Origin: Microplitis mediator
Lineage: Eukaryota; Arthropoda; Insecta; Hymenoptera; Braconidae
Direction: 5' to 3'
Length of the DNA stretch: 64,000 nucleotides
Assembly: GCF_029852145.1 (NCBI RefSeq)
Contig: NC_079974.1
Span: 14,199,041 to 14,263,040 of the forward strand
Position numbers and translations under genes: made by a program. The notes beneath the pieces are model-generated. The model was not told the DNA's origin, made no database searches, and was given only the letters and a program-made list of their open reading frames with translations. Below, one piece after another: positions 9,523-21,130 of the stretch. The stretch's first letter is position 1; the number at the start of each line of letters is the position of its first letter.

Positions 9523-10068
9523 TAGGGTGGGTTGAAAAAATACTTTTTTTTGTTTTTCTTAGCATGGGGGTAGAATTTGTACCTTATAGAAAAAAAAAAA
9601 TTTTTAAGTAAAAAAAAATTTTTTTACTTAACATTTTGAGGTCGCCCAATCGTTTTTAAAATAAATAATTGATCAAACGGGGTAGTCCCAACGAAAAAAA
9701 TTACATGGTGTTCTAGAATCTGTAGGGTGTCCCCTTGAAAGCTAATTGAAAGTCAGGAGTTGAAAAAATTTTTTTCCTATTATTTTTGTAATTTAAGTAA
9801 AAAATTCAAAAATGAAAAGCATTTTCTTATGAATTAAAATGAAAGTGAAGTAAAAATAAATCACATTCGAAAATTATTAGATGTTTTCCACAATTTTGGA
9901 CAAAAAAAAATTTTTTTTTTGTTGGAACTACCCCGTTTAATCAATTATTTATTTAAAAAACGAGTGGGCCACCTCAAAATGTTGAGTAAAAAAATTTTTT
10001 TTTTAAGGTACGAATTCTACCCCCATGCTAAGAAAAACAAAAAAAAAGTTTTTTTTCAACCCACCCTA
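9523..10068. mobile_element. TAGGGTGGG foldback, copy 1 (hAT-like)
   Basis: 546 bp, palindromic almost end to end: TAGGGTGGGTTGAA at the left and TTCAACCCACCCTA at the right, with inner landmarks CTTAGCATGGGGGTAGAA and its complement. It is flanked by a perfect 8-bp duplication ATGTATAT (9515-9522, 10069-10076). TAGGG ends and an 8-bp duplication are the hAT pattern. No transposase. Reading frames inside are shadows of the repeat. The second copy is at 10897. Confidence 0.88.
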
Positions 10069-10476
10069 ATGTATATGGAAAAACAAAAAATGATTGAGCA
10101 CTTCGGAAAATTGAAACATCAAGCTGGCTTTAGCGATAATTTTTTATATACCGAAGAGAAACTTTTGAGATGGTGGGACTTGGAAAAAAAAAAATTTTTT
10201 TTTAGACCACTCTTATAACCAAACATGATGCTTATATCAGTCGCGTCTGATCAGACCTAATTATATATAGACCTATTCGAATTACATATGGACCTATACA
10301 GATGAGATCTAATTATATATAATCCTATATATGATTATATATGGACACGTCTGTAAATCCAGCATTGTCATTTGACGCATATTTGTTAGAATCGCATAAT
10401 TTTTGTTTATTAATTTAGTGCAAATTTAATGCCGGTGTACGGAATTTAGTGCTTTATTACAATCTGAGAAAATTGA

Positions 10477-10510
10477 TACAATGCTAGCTTCTTATCAAGC
10501 TAGCATTGTA
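10477..10510. repeat. Small perfect hairpin
   Basis: TACAATGCTAGCTT and its complement separated by 6 bases. It could be a solo palindromic repeat; function unknown. Confidence 0.6.
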
Positions 10511-10574
10511 CCTTAGAAAAAAAACTGATTAACGCTGCATAGAGAACTGGCTCATAGCTGCATAATTAGTGCTC

Positions 10575-10681
10575 ATTAAGTGCTGTCGATCCAGCTCGAG
10601 AGTGTGCATTAAAAAAATTTTGAACATATTTTAGATAATTTTTTTAATGCACACTCTCGAGCTGGATCAACAGCACTTAAT
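10575..10681. repeat. 107-bp hairpin
   Basis: Arms of about 44 bp with one mismatch (ATTAAGTGCTGTCGATCCAG against its complement with A for G), around an AT-rich loop. The length is suited to a miRNA-like or MITE hairpin; the sequence alone does not decide which. Confidence 0.65.
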
Positions 10682-10896
10682 GGCTTTACAGACGTTATAT
10701 GGACCTATATAGATGAGATCTAATTATATATAATCATGTATATGATTATATCTAATTATATGTACTCCATACGAAAAATTGTAGCCTCTCATTACCCCTT
10801 GTCACCGTCAAGCAGTCAAATTAGATAAATTTTTTTCATTTTTGTTGCGCGAAAAACTCTCCGATCTTCAAGTACATGGAAAATAGATATATGCAA

Positions 10897-11463
10897 TAGG
10901 CTGGGTTGAAAAAAAACTTTTTTTTTGTTTTTCTTAGCATGGGGGTAGAATTTGTACCTTATAAAAAAAAAAAATTTTCAAGAAAAAAAAAGTTTTTTTA
11001 CTCAACATTTTGAGGTGGCCCATTCGTTTTTTAAATAAATAATTGATTAAACGGGGTAGTTCCAACGAAAAAAATGTTTTTGTCCAAAATCGTGGAAAAC
11101 ATCTAATAATTGTCGAATGTGATTTTTTTTTTACTTCACTTTCATTTTAATTCAAAAGAAAATGCTTTTCATTTTTGAATTTTTTACTTAAATTACAAAA
11201 ATAATAGGAAAAAAATTTTTTCAACTTCTGACTTTCAATTAGCTTTCAAGGGGACACCCTACAGATTCTAGAACACCATGTAATTTTTTTCGTTGGGACT
11301 ACCCCGTTTGATCAATTATTTATTTTAAAAACGAGTAGGCCACCTCAAAATGTTGAGAAAAAAAATTTTTTTTTTCTTAAAATTTTTTTTTTTTTTTGTA
11401 AGGTACAAATTTTACCCCCATGCTAAGAAAAACAAAAAAAAAGTTTTTTTTCAACCCACCCTA
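10897..11463. mobile_element. TAGGGTGGG foldback, copy 2 (hAT-like)
   Basis: Same family as 9523-10068 with arms of about 270 bp; the left terminus is mutated to TAGGCTGGG. The flanks ATATGCAA (10889-10896) and ATATACAA (11464-11471) agree at 7 of 8 positions, an aged 8-bp duplication. Two copies within 1.4 kb suggest local hopping. Confidence 0.85.
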
Positions 11464-11515
11464 ATATACAATATAGTGGCCGTACGAAACTAACAAAGTA
11501 ACATTAAAAACTCAC

Positions 11516-11692
11516 CATTTTGTTTAAGTGGTTATTATTAGAAATGTGGTTGCCATTAATTCTATTTTCACTAACAAGATGTTCAATTATATTGTTATTA
11601 CTAACACTTGAAGCATGATTTTTACTTGAATTGCGATGCTTAGTGAAATTAGATTTATTGCTTTGTTTGTGAAGAATCATTGCGGCAAACAT
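11516..11692 (-). CDS. Possible first coding exon, Asn/Ser-rich
   Basis: On the minus strand an ATG in the context GAAATG opens 59 codons (MFAAMILHKQSNKSNF...NHLNKM), rich in Asn, Ser and His. It ends at ATG|GTGAGT, a strong splice-donor match. The sequence is not part of any repeat recognised here and is less biased than its surroundings. No downstream exon is visible, and two foldback elements lie directly downstream, in what would be the intron. It may be a host-gene exon; the product is unknown. Confidence 0.3.
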
Positions 11693-12879
11693 TTCGTCCG
11701 TTTATTAAATTTAATAAATTTTATCAAAAAAAAAATATCAATAAAAACACATGTTTTCTTAGATATAATATATAGGTTTTCTGCAAATAAAAATTGAGAT
11801 TTAAAAATTAATCCTCTATTATAACTGTTGGAATATGAGGTAATATTTTTCTACGAAAAATCGCATTCAAATATCAAGAAGTTAAAAATATCAAAACAAA
11901 GTGTCTGGTGGTTATGCACCATTTATTCCGGCATTCATGTGTTCAATAATGTTCTTCTCATAATAATAAAAAATCATTTTTAATCGATATTGGTTTTTTG
12001 CTTCTCTTTATTAGTTTATTTTTATTACACGTGGTTACGATTGAATTTGTTCGACAGTCGCTTTTCTCTCGTCTAAAAATAGTCTTCTGTGTGGCTAACC
12101 GTTGAGATCGATAGTCTACTTGTAAACTCGCACGAACAGAGTGAGATTTCAAACCAAGACTCGATAATGAATAAAAGAGAACACGCGAAAACGTAATGAG
12201 AATAAGTCAACGACCCAATAAAAAAAAAATTATCAAAATCAATACAAAAGATTTAGATTTATCTTGATGAAATCGTTAGCTTCACTTATAATTAAAATTT
12301 CATAATATCACTCTGTAAATCTAGTTGATCGTAGATCTTATTTGAAACATAGTCGTTACTTTTAAGAATTTGAGAAGTGACTGTTATATTGATAGGTAAG
12401 AAATAAATCACTTGGATACGAGTGATGTTCATTTCAGAATTATCAATAGATTAAAAGAATAATGGTAGAGAAATCATATCTTTAGTAGACCACGCAAAGA
12501 AAAGAAGAGTCATTGTCGAAAAAATGAACGAGTCACCTTCCTTCAAAACATTTCACTCATGCAACAAGTAAAATTTATTTTTATCTTAAGAATAAGGAAC
12601 TTGAATCCGTCAAAGTGTCGCGCGTTAACTGAAATCACATGAACCAGCATCCCTTGAATTAAACACAACTTTTTCCGAGACTTTCCCCACTCTCTCATTT
12701 TTTTCCGGATATTGGTAAAACCAAGCGTCGGCGCATGAAGTCTTTCTTTACCACGAGTTTTGTGTGGAATACCCTCCAGCGATGGATACCTGTAGACAGT
12801 TGTAATTTACACAACTTATTTTTTTAACTTTTGCAATTTAATCTATATTATAATCATGAAATTTTTTCTATTGAAATAA
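11693..12879. other. Apparently unique DNA, possible gene 5' region
   Basis: More balanced composition than the rest of the window and no transposon ends that I can see. It lies upstream of the minus-strand exon candidate at 11516-11692, so it may hold its promoter or 5' exons. A 64-codon minus-strand frame (11958-12152) has no features that support it as a gene. Confidence 0.3.
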
Positions 12880-13470
12880 AAATAAAATTTGGAAAATCCA
12901 AAAGTGCACGACTCGTAATGCTCATATATTATGAAATAATAAATAACAATAAAAAAAATGGCGGGAAGTGCGAATAAATTTAAAATATATACAATTCTCT
13001 TTCATTAAAACTTGTCTTGTTTTTTATTATGTTATTATTTTTTTATAATTATAAAAGAACTTATTCAAAATATCTCGATTAATAACAAAAAAAAAATAAA
13101 CGTAAATAAAAACAAAAATAAAAAAAAATTGAATTGAAAAAAAATTCAGGCCTACCAATTAGCAAAAAAAACAGCTGTTCTAGGACGGTAATGCACAAGC
13201 GCCCCTAGCGGAATAAATGTCCGTATAATGTATAGATATATCACCATCCATGTTAGTTTTACACAGATATATAGATATATAGTTATACAGCCTTTTTTAT
13301 TCTTTTATTAATTGTAATTAAACGACACTGAGTTACCTAGCCATTTGCAATAGGAGACCTACAATTATTTCAAAGAATTTTTTAAAAAAAAATTTGATTC
13401 AATTACTGCATTTTTTCGCAAGTTATCGTGTATACGGGTTTCATACTTAACGGACAGGAAATTTTTTAAA
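12880..13470. repeat. Dispersed repeat D, copy 1
   Basis: Shares long stretches with 48541-49070: AATTTGGAAAATCCAAAAG, GATATATCACCATCCATG, CGACACTGAGTTACCTAGCC (C for T in the other copy) and a final GGACAGGAAATTTTTT. The copies differ by small indels in A-runs. The starting word also occurs inverted at 61519-61541. No coding capacity; class unknown. Confidence 0.75.
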
Positions 13471-13977
13471 ACTATTTTTGATGTTTTTTCCGTTTTTATT
13501 CAACTAAATAAATTTTTGATAAGTATGGAATTGATCTCCATTAAATTTTCTTCAAAATAGTATGCAAACCATCTTAATTCCGTAAACTAACAAGGGTATA
13601 ATAATTGATTAGTTACCGAAGTGAGGCGAAAAAAAATTTTTCGATCGTAAAGCACGAACGAGTCGTGCAATAAATAGACTCAGTTAATATGGCAAATAGA
13701 TAAAGGTTTTAAAGATTTTTATATCATTCATGAATAATTCAACGAATAAAAACCCATAAATATATACATTATGCAGAAAAATGAGTAAGGCAAAATGAGC
13801 CAGCTGAAAAAATATTGCCGATAGTGTTATGTTCTTTTCACAACATCTGCTCTGAAACTTCAACTTTCAATGCTTGTTAAGTCAGCCGAAACAATTTAAT
13901 TTCAGACTAATGCCATGACAACTTTGAACGTATACTTAAATCGCAAATTCAATGAATCCGCGATTTTCTAGCAGCTA
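13471..13977. other. AT-rich DNA, nothing recognised
   Basis: No inverted ends, open frame or RNA feature could be supported. Confidence 0.4.
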
Positions 13978-14974
13978 CCCTAGCGAATTTGTTTCTACCG
14001 AAAATTTAAGTTTCTTTTGGGTTCATTTCTGGTATAGTAGAAATTGATAAATATTTCGGTATGTTTTAAGAATTATACCCAATTCATACCCAGATTATAC
14101 TCAAATTGTCTCATGTTATGGGTATGTTTTTGAATTTTTCATACGCAAATAATACTGAAAAAATATCTATTCCAAGCACGATTTATAGTCAAATTATACC
14201 GAAATCAGGGAGGTTAAGGACAATATCTTTCTATATAAGTCTTTACCTGGGAAAAAGGAAAAATGTTTCTTTGAAATTTGAACTAAATAAATTTATTGAA
14301 TACATAGAAAATTATAAAAATACGATTTCAATTGAGTGTTTAGTATTATAATGCTTTTTAGTAGTAAATAGTTCAAAAATTATTTTTATAATAATTTAAT
14401 TATTGATTTCCTTGTTTACTTCTATGTTTTTTTTTTTTTTTTTTTACCAAAATAAAAAAAAATTTCAGTGATAAAGCAAATATTTCTGATTATGTTTGAT
14501 AGACATACAATTATCAGTAATTTATTATTTATTTGATTCTATTGCAATAACAATATAAATAGCTAACACAAATATAATGCATAAAAAAAAAAAACCATAA
14601 ACAAAAATAAAATTGTTCGTTTTATCAAGACCTTTGACAGCACCGTGAGAACTCCACGAGACTCTCAAATGAGAAGTCACAAATTCGAAACTTCAGTCGA
14701 ATATCACTTTTCTTTCGAATTATTTATTAAAAAAACATATAAATAAATTATTCAACTAATATACTTAAATACATTAAATATATCGACATCTGATAAATTT
14801 TTTTTTTATCTCAGTATAACTTTGGTATAAATTGTTCAAAAACATACCTAAATTATTATTATGGATGAGTATAATTTGAGTATACTTTTAGAATTCTACT
14901 GAAAACATACCGAAATCATACTCAAATACCTGGTATGTTTTAGATATTTTTTCGGTGTAACCGAATTCGCTAGG
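13978..14974. mobile_element. MITE with CCTAGCGAATT ends
   Basis: Ends CCCTAGCGAATT (13978-13989) and AATTCGCTAGG (14964-14974). Subterminal words such as GGTATGTTTT and its complement AAAACATACC occur on both sides. The centre holds AT-rich sequence and an 81-codon frame without support. No transposase is present. Target duplication not resolved. Confidence 0.65.
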
Positions 14975-15041
14975 TTACTTACATTCCTAAGAGTGAAAGT
15001 AATTTTGATTTCAGCTCGCTATACCAAATTCCCTAGCAGTT

Positions 15042-15240
15042 CCTAATTACAGTAAATTACCGTAATTTACCGCAATTTACTGTAAAATGCCGTAATTTAC
15101 TCTGTTCGGTAGAATTACCGCGAATCACCGCAAAATACGGTAATTTACGGTACAATACCGCATTTCACGGCGAATTTGCAGATAATTACGGTATTAAGCG
15201 GTAAAATACGGTAGTTAACCGCAATTCGGATCCACTAGGG
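15042..15240. mobile_element. Small MITE rich in TACCGTAATT words
   Basis: Bounded by CCCTAGCAGTTCC and GGATCCACTAGGG and filled with short dyads: about ten occurrences of TACCGTAATT, CGGTAATT or close variants in both orientations. It shares the CCCTAG terminus with the element at 13978, so the two may be related. Confidence 0.55.
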
Positions 15241-15721
15241 TTCATTTGAATTTCAATCTTATTAAAAAGATAATTATTTGTTACTAATTTCAGGCTTCCT
15301 AATTATATTTTAAATGTTAAAATAACTAAAAGCTTTTATTTATATGAGGTAAACAAAATTCATGTTGATTCTAATAGTTGGAAATTTAAACATACGCCAA
15401 CAGCTTTCCACGTCATTCATCTGAAATTAACTTGTTCTGACTGACCTCAAATGTTAAAACTTAAAGTATTGAGTAAATATTATGGAAAATACAATCAGTA
15501 ACACTGGATAAAACATAAATGCTAGACCTCACCTTCAGCTCAGATAGACAACCGTTGTGGTTTGCATTCATATTGTATCATCCCTTGCTCCTCAAAATAC
15601 TCTTCATTTTGAATTATGTTTTGGATTGTGCATGGTCATATTGTTGTTATTATATTTTTGGCACAGATGCTCTTTTATCGTTAAATTTTTGGTGTTTTAT
15701 TAGTAGATTTCATAGAAATCT
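15241..15721. other. AT-rich DNA with no supported gene
   Basis: An 87-codon plus-strand frame begins at 15519 and runs into the next MITE. Its composition (Phe/Leu/Tyr) is that of AT-rich noise and I do not support it. Confidence 0.4.
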
Positions 15722-16265
15722 ACACAGTAAGAAATGCATGGCGTTCAACACCATGCAGGTATGGTCTCAAGACAGATACTAAAGTAGTTTGTGAAATATT
15801 CCAAGACAGTATTGTAACGAGTCCCAGAAGTATGGCGTTATTTACTATACTGTATAGTACTGGAGCTATTGTATTGCCCACACATATACATAGCATGCAC
15901 GGCGAAACAGCATGGCCCTGAGACCCATACTACAATGCCGAAGGCATAATGCTACTAGTTTTTCCCGCCATAATTTCTGGCGTGTCAATCAATGTATACT
16001 ATCGTATTACCACCAAAACTATATAAATGTCATAAGAGTAGATTTATCGAGCAGAAGAAATGTGGATATGGCAATGCAGTATAGTCCCGACGGCCATACT
16101 GACATTGCAGCGTCCGCGACAACTATTGCCAATGTTACTATTCCCGCAATGGTTGAATCATCTATGCATACAATTTTATAGCCTATAAAAATAGTCGATA
16201 CCATACAGTATGGCGTTCATGCCCATGCTGGCATAGTGATATCCGCAAAATATTTCTTACCGTGT
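15722..16265. mobile_element. MITE with ACACRGTAAGAAAT ends
   Basis: Terminal inverted repeats ACACAGTAAGAAAT (15722-15735) and ATTTCTTACCGTGT (16252-16265), one mismatch. The interior is less AT-rich than its surroundings and crowded with CATGGC, GCCAT and CATGC words that form many small dyads. Confidence 0.65.
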
Positions 16266-16269
16266 ATCT

Positions 16270-16396
16270 TTTGCATTTGTCCTCATGGTGAAATTTTCAA
16301 AGAATTTCGCCATAATCTATCATAATTCATCGAGTAGGTTCAAAAAATAACACTGGTTCAAAACTTTATATATATATTTATGTATATATATATTTA
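16270..16396. repeat. Half of a hairpin repeat (partner at 49.1 kb)
   Basis: Matches the left arm of the palindrome at 49071-49350 (TTTGTCCTCATGGT, then ATCATAATT and GAGTAG), then runs into TA-rich DNA. The gypsy element inserted here, which explains the missing half. Confidence 0.6.
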
Positions 16397-16400
16397 TTTA

Positions 16401-16653
16401 GTGGTTGAGGTGATAATATAAATTATTAAAACCAACTAATTAATTTAAACAAATGTTTCATTTAAATAAACGGAAAATAACACAGTGATTGTAAGTATAC
16501 AGTAAAGTAAGAAGCCTGGATGCGTGTGTACAATCCCACGGTCTATTACTAATTGTCCCCACCAATGTGGTAGAGATGGATAAAATGAAATAATCGATGT
16601 TCGACGGAAACTGTCGAATTTTATCGATCGCGTCACCTAGTAGCAACGCTACA
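16401..16653 (-). repeat. 3' LTR of the CsRn1-like element
   Basis: 253 bp, starting TGTAGCGTTGC on the minus strand and ending AACCAC. I find no difference from the 5' LTR. The short frames inside it occur identically in both LTRs and are not genes. Confidence 0.93.
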
Positions 16654-16669
16654 GAACTCCCTTTGTTTT
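16654..16669 (-). promoter_or_regulatory. Polypurine tract
   Basis: On the minus strand AAAACAAAGGGAGTTC directly precedes the 3' LTR, preceded in turn by a run of A. It would prime plus-strand DNA synthesis. Confidence 0.75.
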
Positions 16670-16838
16670 TTTTTTTTTTTTTTTTTTTTTAATTTTAATA
16701 CACGATAATTAAAGTAATGGAATATTTACAAATGATATGAATAAATAAATAATTAAATGAATGAATATAATAAAGTGGTGAATTATTACTTTGTAGAAAA
16801 AAAAACTTTTATATAAAAAATTACATCGTGTAAATTTT

Positions 16839-17504
16839 TTAAATATTAAACCGGACTCGGCGTTTTACGGTCTCAGTTGCTGTGTTAATCGGCTGGGAGT
16901 TTGTTTTCATCGTCGTCGTGCCGACTGAATTTGCCTCGTAGACCGGCTTTAATCTGTCCACAGAAATGGCGATTTGTCGTCCACGAAAATCAACGATGAA
17001 GTATTTATCGTGTCGGGTTATTACACGATATGGACCCTCGTACGGCGGCGAGAAAGATGGTCCAACCTGGTCATTCCGTACCAGTACGTGGCTGCAAGTA
17101 CTAAGGTTCCTGAAACAGAAAACAGAATGCTTGCCGTGACGCGACATTTCGGCCGGTGCCAATGAATTGAAATGACGTTTTAATGTATTAATGATGTCAT
17201 GAGGTGAAGTTTTGTTACTGGGAGTGAGTAACTCACCAGGTAAACGAATTGTCTCACCGTACACTAATTCAGCCGGTGTCGTCTGTATGTCGTCTTTCCA
17301 AGCAGCGCGTAAGCCGAGCAAAACGGCTGGTAATGCGTCATACCATGACTCTTGATGACACAAGAGTGCTGACTTTAATTGACGATGTAAACGTTCGACT
17401 AGACCGTTAGCTTGCGGATGATACGGCGTAGTATGTAGGTGTTTTATTCCGTACATTTTCATCAACGATTGGAATAACAACGATTCGAATTGTGGACCTT
17501 GGTC
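16839..17504 (-). pseudogene. pol: pol part 3: integrase core end and C-terminus
   Basis: Open from the second frameshift to the stop at 16839. It includes HTTPYHPQANGLVERL with the catalytic Glu of the integrase DDE triad, followed by a basic C-terminal domain (PPYEGPYRVI) and the end RRVRFNI. It is in the same frame as pol part 1, so the two frameshifts cancel. Confidence 0.85.
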
Positions 17505-18449
17505 CGGTTATGCGTTTCGGTACTCCGTGGCGTGAAATCCAGTGCAGCGATAGTGCATGTGCTATCGCCTCTGCGGTTCCATTGGATAACGGGACAGCCT
17601 CAGGAAATCTCGTGAATCGGTCGATGATCGTTAAGCACTGATTAAAGCCTCTTGATGTTTTTAAAGACACTAGATCGATGTGTATGTGCTCGAATCGTTC
17701 AGTTGGGGGTTCAAAACTGGCGATCGGCGATGACACGTGTCTCTGAATTTTATTCTTCTGGCAATCGATGCAAGATTTCGCCCATTCACGGCAATCTTTA
17801 TTAATCGACGGCCAGACGTATCGTTTGGAGACAAGTTTAAGTGATCCTTTAATTCCGGGATGAGCTAGCGAGTGCAGTGAATTAAACACCTTCTTTCTCA
17901 GCGGCTCTGGAACGTAAGGTCGCACTGTACCTGACGCAATGTCGCAGTACAATGCTAAACCGTTGTCGAAATTGATTCGTCGAAGCTGCAACGCGGTTGT
18001 CTGTTGCAACAGTTGTTGAAGCTCGAGATCTTGCTTCTGAGCATCGGCGAGTTCTTCCGATGTAATGGCAGTAGACACTGCTTCGACTCGTGACAGTGTG
18101 TCGGCGACAATATTGTCGTTGCCCGACACATGTCGAATATCGGTGGTGAATTGACCGATGAAATCAAGTCGACGAAATTGCCAAGGCGATGCTCTTTCGG
18201 TGCGCTGTTTGTAAGCATGCTGAAGCGGCTTGTGATCAGTGTAGATCGTAACATGCCTGCCTTCGAATATGTGCCGAAAGTATTTAACCGCCTCGTAGAT
18301 GGCGTTTAACTCGCGGTCGTACGTCGACAATTTTTGTATCGACGGGGAAACTTTTCGACTGAAAAATGCCAGTGGTTGCCAGTTGTTATCCACTTTTTGT
18401 TGCAGTACGGCTCCAATACCGATTTCGGATGCGTCGGTGAATGAGAGCC
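17505..18449 (-). pseudogene. pol: pol part 2: RNase H and integrase N-terminus
   Basis: RNase H motifs AFFSRKVSPSIQKLST and TIYTDHKPL, then the integrase zinc domain (SLAHPGIKGS ... SCIDCQ, an HHCC pattern) and the first core Asp in HIDLVSLKTSRGF. It is displaced by one frame from part 1 at about 18440-18465 (a one-base loss by frame arithmetic). The frame changes back at about 17505 (a one-base gain), right at the second catalytic Asp of integrase. Confidence 0.88.
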
Positions 18450-19814
18450 TTTGACTTTGGGTCCTTCCAAGATTTTATTAAGCGGTGCTAGAATTTCTGC
18501 AGCGTTCTTGATGAATTTTCTGTAGAAATTCACTGTGCCGAGAAATCGACGAAGAGCTTTTACGGTGGTAGGAGGCTCAAAATTGGCAATAGCCTCTACT
18601 TTTTCCGGTAACGGCTTGATTCCATCTTTGGTGATGACGTGGCCGAGAAATTTTACTTCCGGTAGACCAAACTGGCATTTTGGTACGTTAATTACCAGTC
18701 CGTATTCACGGAGACGCTCGAATAATGTTTTTAGGTGCTCCATGTGCTGCTTTTCGTCGTTGGATGCGATTAAAATATCGTCAACATAAGGAAAGACGAA
18801 TTCAAGGTCACGAGTGACCTCGTCAATGAATCGTTGAAACGTTTGAGCTGCGTTTTTAAGCCCAAACGTCATAAATTTGAACTCGAATAACCCGAACGGT
18901 GTGATGATCGCCGTTTTCGGCACGTCCTCCGGGGCGACGGGTATTTGCAAAAATGCCTTTGCAAAATCGACGACTGAAAATATACTTTTACCGTGCAAAA
19001 GTGCGGCAAAGTCGTCAAGATAACGTAACGAGTATTTATCGATTAAGGTTCGATCGTTGAGTGGACGGTAATCACCGCAAGGCCTCCATTCTCCGGACTT
19101 CTTCTGCGCTAAGTGAAGTAGTGAAGCCCAGGCGCTGTTGGATGGTCTGCAAATACCTTCCTCGATCATTTTACGGAACTCTGCTTGTGCGATTTTCAAC
19201 TTATCTGGAGCCAGACGTCTTGCTTTGCACGAAACTGGCGGGCCAGGTGACGTTCGTATATGATGAACAGTTGAATGTTTTTTAGTTTGACGCTGAGTAG
19301 CGTCAGGTCGTGTAATATTGGAAAATTCTCTTAATAATTCCATATATGCAGAATTGCCATCGACTGCTTTAATATTTGTTTCTGCCGATGTCGTGTGAGA
19401 ATTTCCGGGTGTCAATAAACCGGTGATGCCATCACGAAGGCATTTTCGTTTTAGGTCGACTAGTAAGTCATAATGACTTAGGAAGTCTGCACCTATGATC
19501 GGTTTAGTGACGTCAGCGATTATAAAATTCCATGAAAAATCACGGCGAAGTCCAAGGTTCAATGTTATAGATTTTAGACCATAGGTTTGAATTATCGAGC
19601 CGTTTGCGGCATACAATTGATAACCTATTGGTGTACTGATTGATTTCAGCCAGCCACGCGGAAAGACGGACAAATCGGAGCCGGAATCGACAAGATATTC
19701 CGTTCCTGTAGTTCGGTCTTGGATAAACAGGCGGCGAGAAATCGATTGAGAATCATTAGCCGCCTCTACTGAATCTCGTTTAAGTTTCCCTGCCATTTGC
19801 AGCCGGGAATGCAC
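18450..19814 (-). pseudogene. pol: pol part 1: protease and reverse transcriptase
   Basis: Overlaps the end of gag by 49 bases in the -1 frame, so Gag-Pol would be made by -1 frameshifting. An aspartic protease (YLVDSGSDLSVFPR) is followed by a linker and the reverse transcriptase: GICRPSNSAWASLLH, SVVDFAKAFLQIP with the first Asp, and VFPYVDDILIAS with the YVDD motif, then FLGHVITKDGI. After NFYRKFIKNAAEILAPL the frame fails inside the start of RNase H. Confidence 0.92.
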
Positions 19815-20623
19815 GATCGGGCATTTTTACCGTGCTTGTAATGGTACCAACAGAAGTCAAACTTCTTCGGTACACGTGATCGTGATTGACTGCGAGATCT
19901 CGATCGACCACGTTTCACTGTCAAGTTTTTTACTCGATTCGTCAATTGCGCAATTTCTCTGCGCAGCGCGGCAATTTCGCCGGGCTCGGCGGTTGATGGT
20001 TGATTCGCTGTAGCAGCGGCAACTTGAGGTTTGAGCGATATACGCTCAACCATACGATCAGCTGACTCGGCGAGTTTATCAAGCGTTGAGTCGCTGATTG
20101 CTTCAAGACATACTTGAATCTCATTAGGCATGTGCGAAAACCAACGTGCTTTAATAATAGCGTCATCAATGCCGGGAACTAGTGTACGCAGATGACGTAG
20201 ATGTTGCGAAGGAGTTCGGTCGCCAAGTCTCTCTCTGTCGAGGAGCTGAGAAATCCGTGCTTCCTCGGATCTCGTGAAGCATTTTATCAGGGCGGCTTTT
20301 AAATCGCTGTAAGGCGTGTTTGCTGGAGGATTGACGATGGTGTCTTGTACTTCAGCAGCGATGCGGGTTTCAAGCAGCGGTATCACCAGGTCAAATTTGG
20401 CGCGTTCTGTTGCTACCTGATATGTTGCAAACTGCGCCTCAACCTGCGCAAACCACAGTTTCGGATTCTCCGTACTGAACTGGGGTGCTTTGATGTTCAC
20501 GGCCATATTTAATTTAACTGAGGTAAACGACGATGATCCCGATAAATTAGATTTAAATGTGTCTTCGTCAGATGACTCGGATTTTATTTTCTCGTCGCCG
20601 TCGGTTTTCGAGTCTGACATCAC
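19766..20623 (-). CDS. gag: Gag with CHCC zinc motif
   Basis: An intact 285-residue frame (MMSDSKTDGD...). An acidic, Ser-rich start is followed by a capsid-like region (KLWFAQVEAQFATYQV, FTRSEEARISQLLDRERLGDRTPSQHL, WFSHMPNEIQ). It has a basic Arg/Ser stretch (RGRSRSRSQSRSR) and, near the C-terminus, CWYHYKHGKNARSCIPGC. The zinc ligands there read C-x2-H-x9-C-x3-C, not the usual CCHC, a known trait of the CsRn1 group. The protein would coat and package the RNA. The length is typical. Confidence 0.92.
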   Translation of the reverse strand: MMSDSKTDGDEKIKSESSDEDTFKSNLSGSSSFTSVKLNMAVNIKAPQFSTENPKLWFAQVEAQFATYQVATERAKFDLVIPLLETRIAAEVQDTIVNPPANTPYSDLKAALIKCFTRSEEARISQLLDRERLGDRTPSQHLRHLRTLVPGIDDAIIKARWFSHMPNEIQVCLEAISDSTLDKLAESADRMVERISLKPQVAAATANQPSTAEPGEIAALRREIAQLTNRVKNLTVKRGRSRSRSQSRSRVPKKFDFCWYHYKHGKNARSCIPGCKWQGNLNEIQ

Positions 20624-21109
20624 CTGCTGAAAATGTCTTTAATTCGGTATTGTGCTACCGAAGATTATCGATGACGCACGGCTCAGGAATGTACAGCCGG
20701 CAAATCGGCCTAATCCTCGATGGTATTTCCGGCAACGGAAAGAAAATTATACGCGACACTGCACGAAAAATTAATGACAATTTTTTATCACAGCTCGCGA
20801 AAACTTTTACCACTATTCGATTCGCACTAAAGGTCCCTCGAATCAACACTGATGCGGCATAACGTCCATAAGATGCCCAGCAATGCACCAGCGGTGATAA
20901 AAGAATAAAAAAACTGCACAATGATAACAAAAATCACTGCACTAATTAATTCAAAAATAAATTCACACAAAAATAACTGTGAGTACAAAATCACGGTCTC
21001 GCCGATTAAACGGCAACGCGACAAAATATTCGCGGGAAAACAACACGAGAACTCGCGAAATTTTTGCACTGTGTAATGCACGTGTTCGACGCTTCCCTTA
21101 AAAAGAGAT
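20624..21109 (-). other. 5' leader of the CsRn1-like element
   Basis: About 490 bases between the primer site and gag, expected to hold the packaging signal. Short frames here on both strands are not supported as genes. Confidence 0.6.
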
Positions 21110-21125
21110 CACGTCGGGGTCACCA
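21110..21125 (-). promoter_or_regulatory. Primer binding site for tRNA-Trp
   Basis: Minus strand TGGTGACCCCGACGTG, complementary to the 3' end of insect tRNA-Trp (CACGTCGGGGTCA plus CCA). It lies 5 bases inside the 5' LTR. Confidence 0.85.
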
Positions 21126-21130
21126 AATTA

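Larger units (their letters stand above)
10077..10896. other. Spacer with dispersed repeats and two hairpins
   Basis: Contains two direct copies of ATATGGACCTATAyAGATGA (near 10286 and 10697) followed by TA-rich ATTATATATAATC words. Two perfect or near-perfect hairpins are annotated separately. The stretch 10080-10220 reads as open frame, but I see no coding support. Confidence 0.45.

Noticed and set aside
9919..10218. A 99-codon frame
   Set aside because: Spans the right arm of a palindrome and A-runs; Lys/Phe-rich by composition only.
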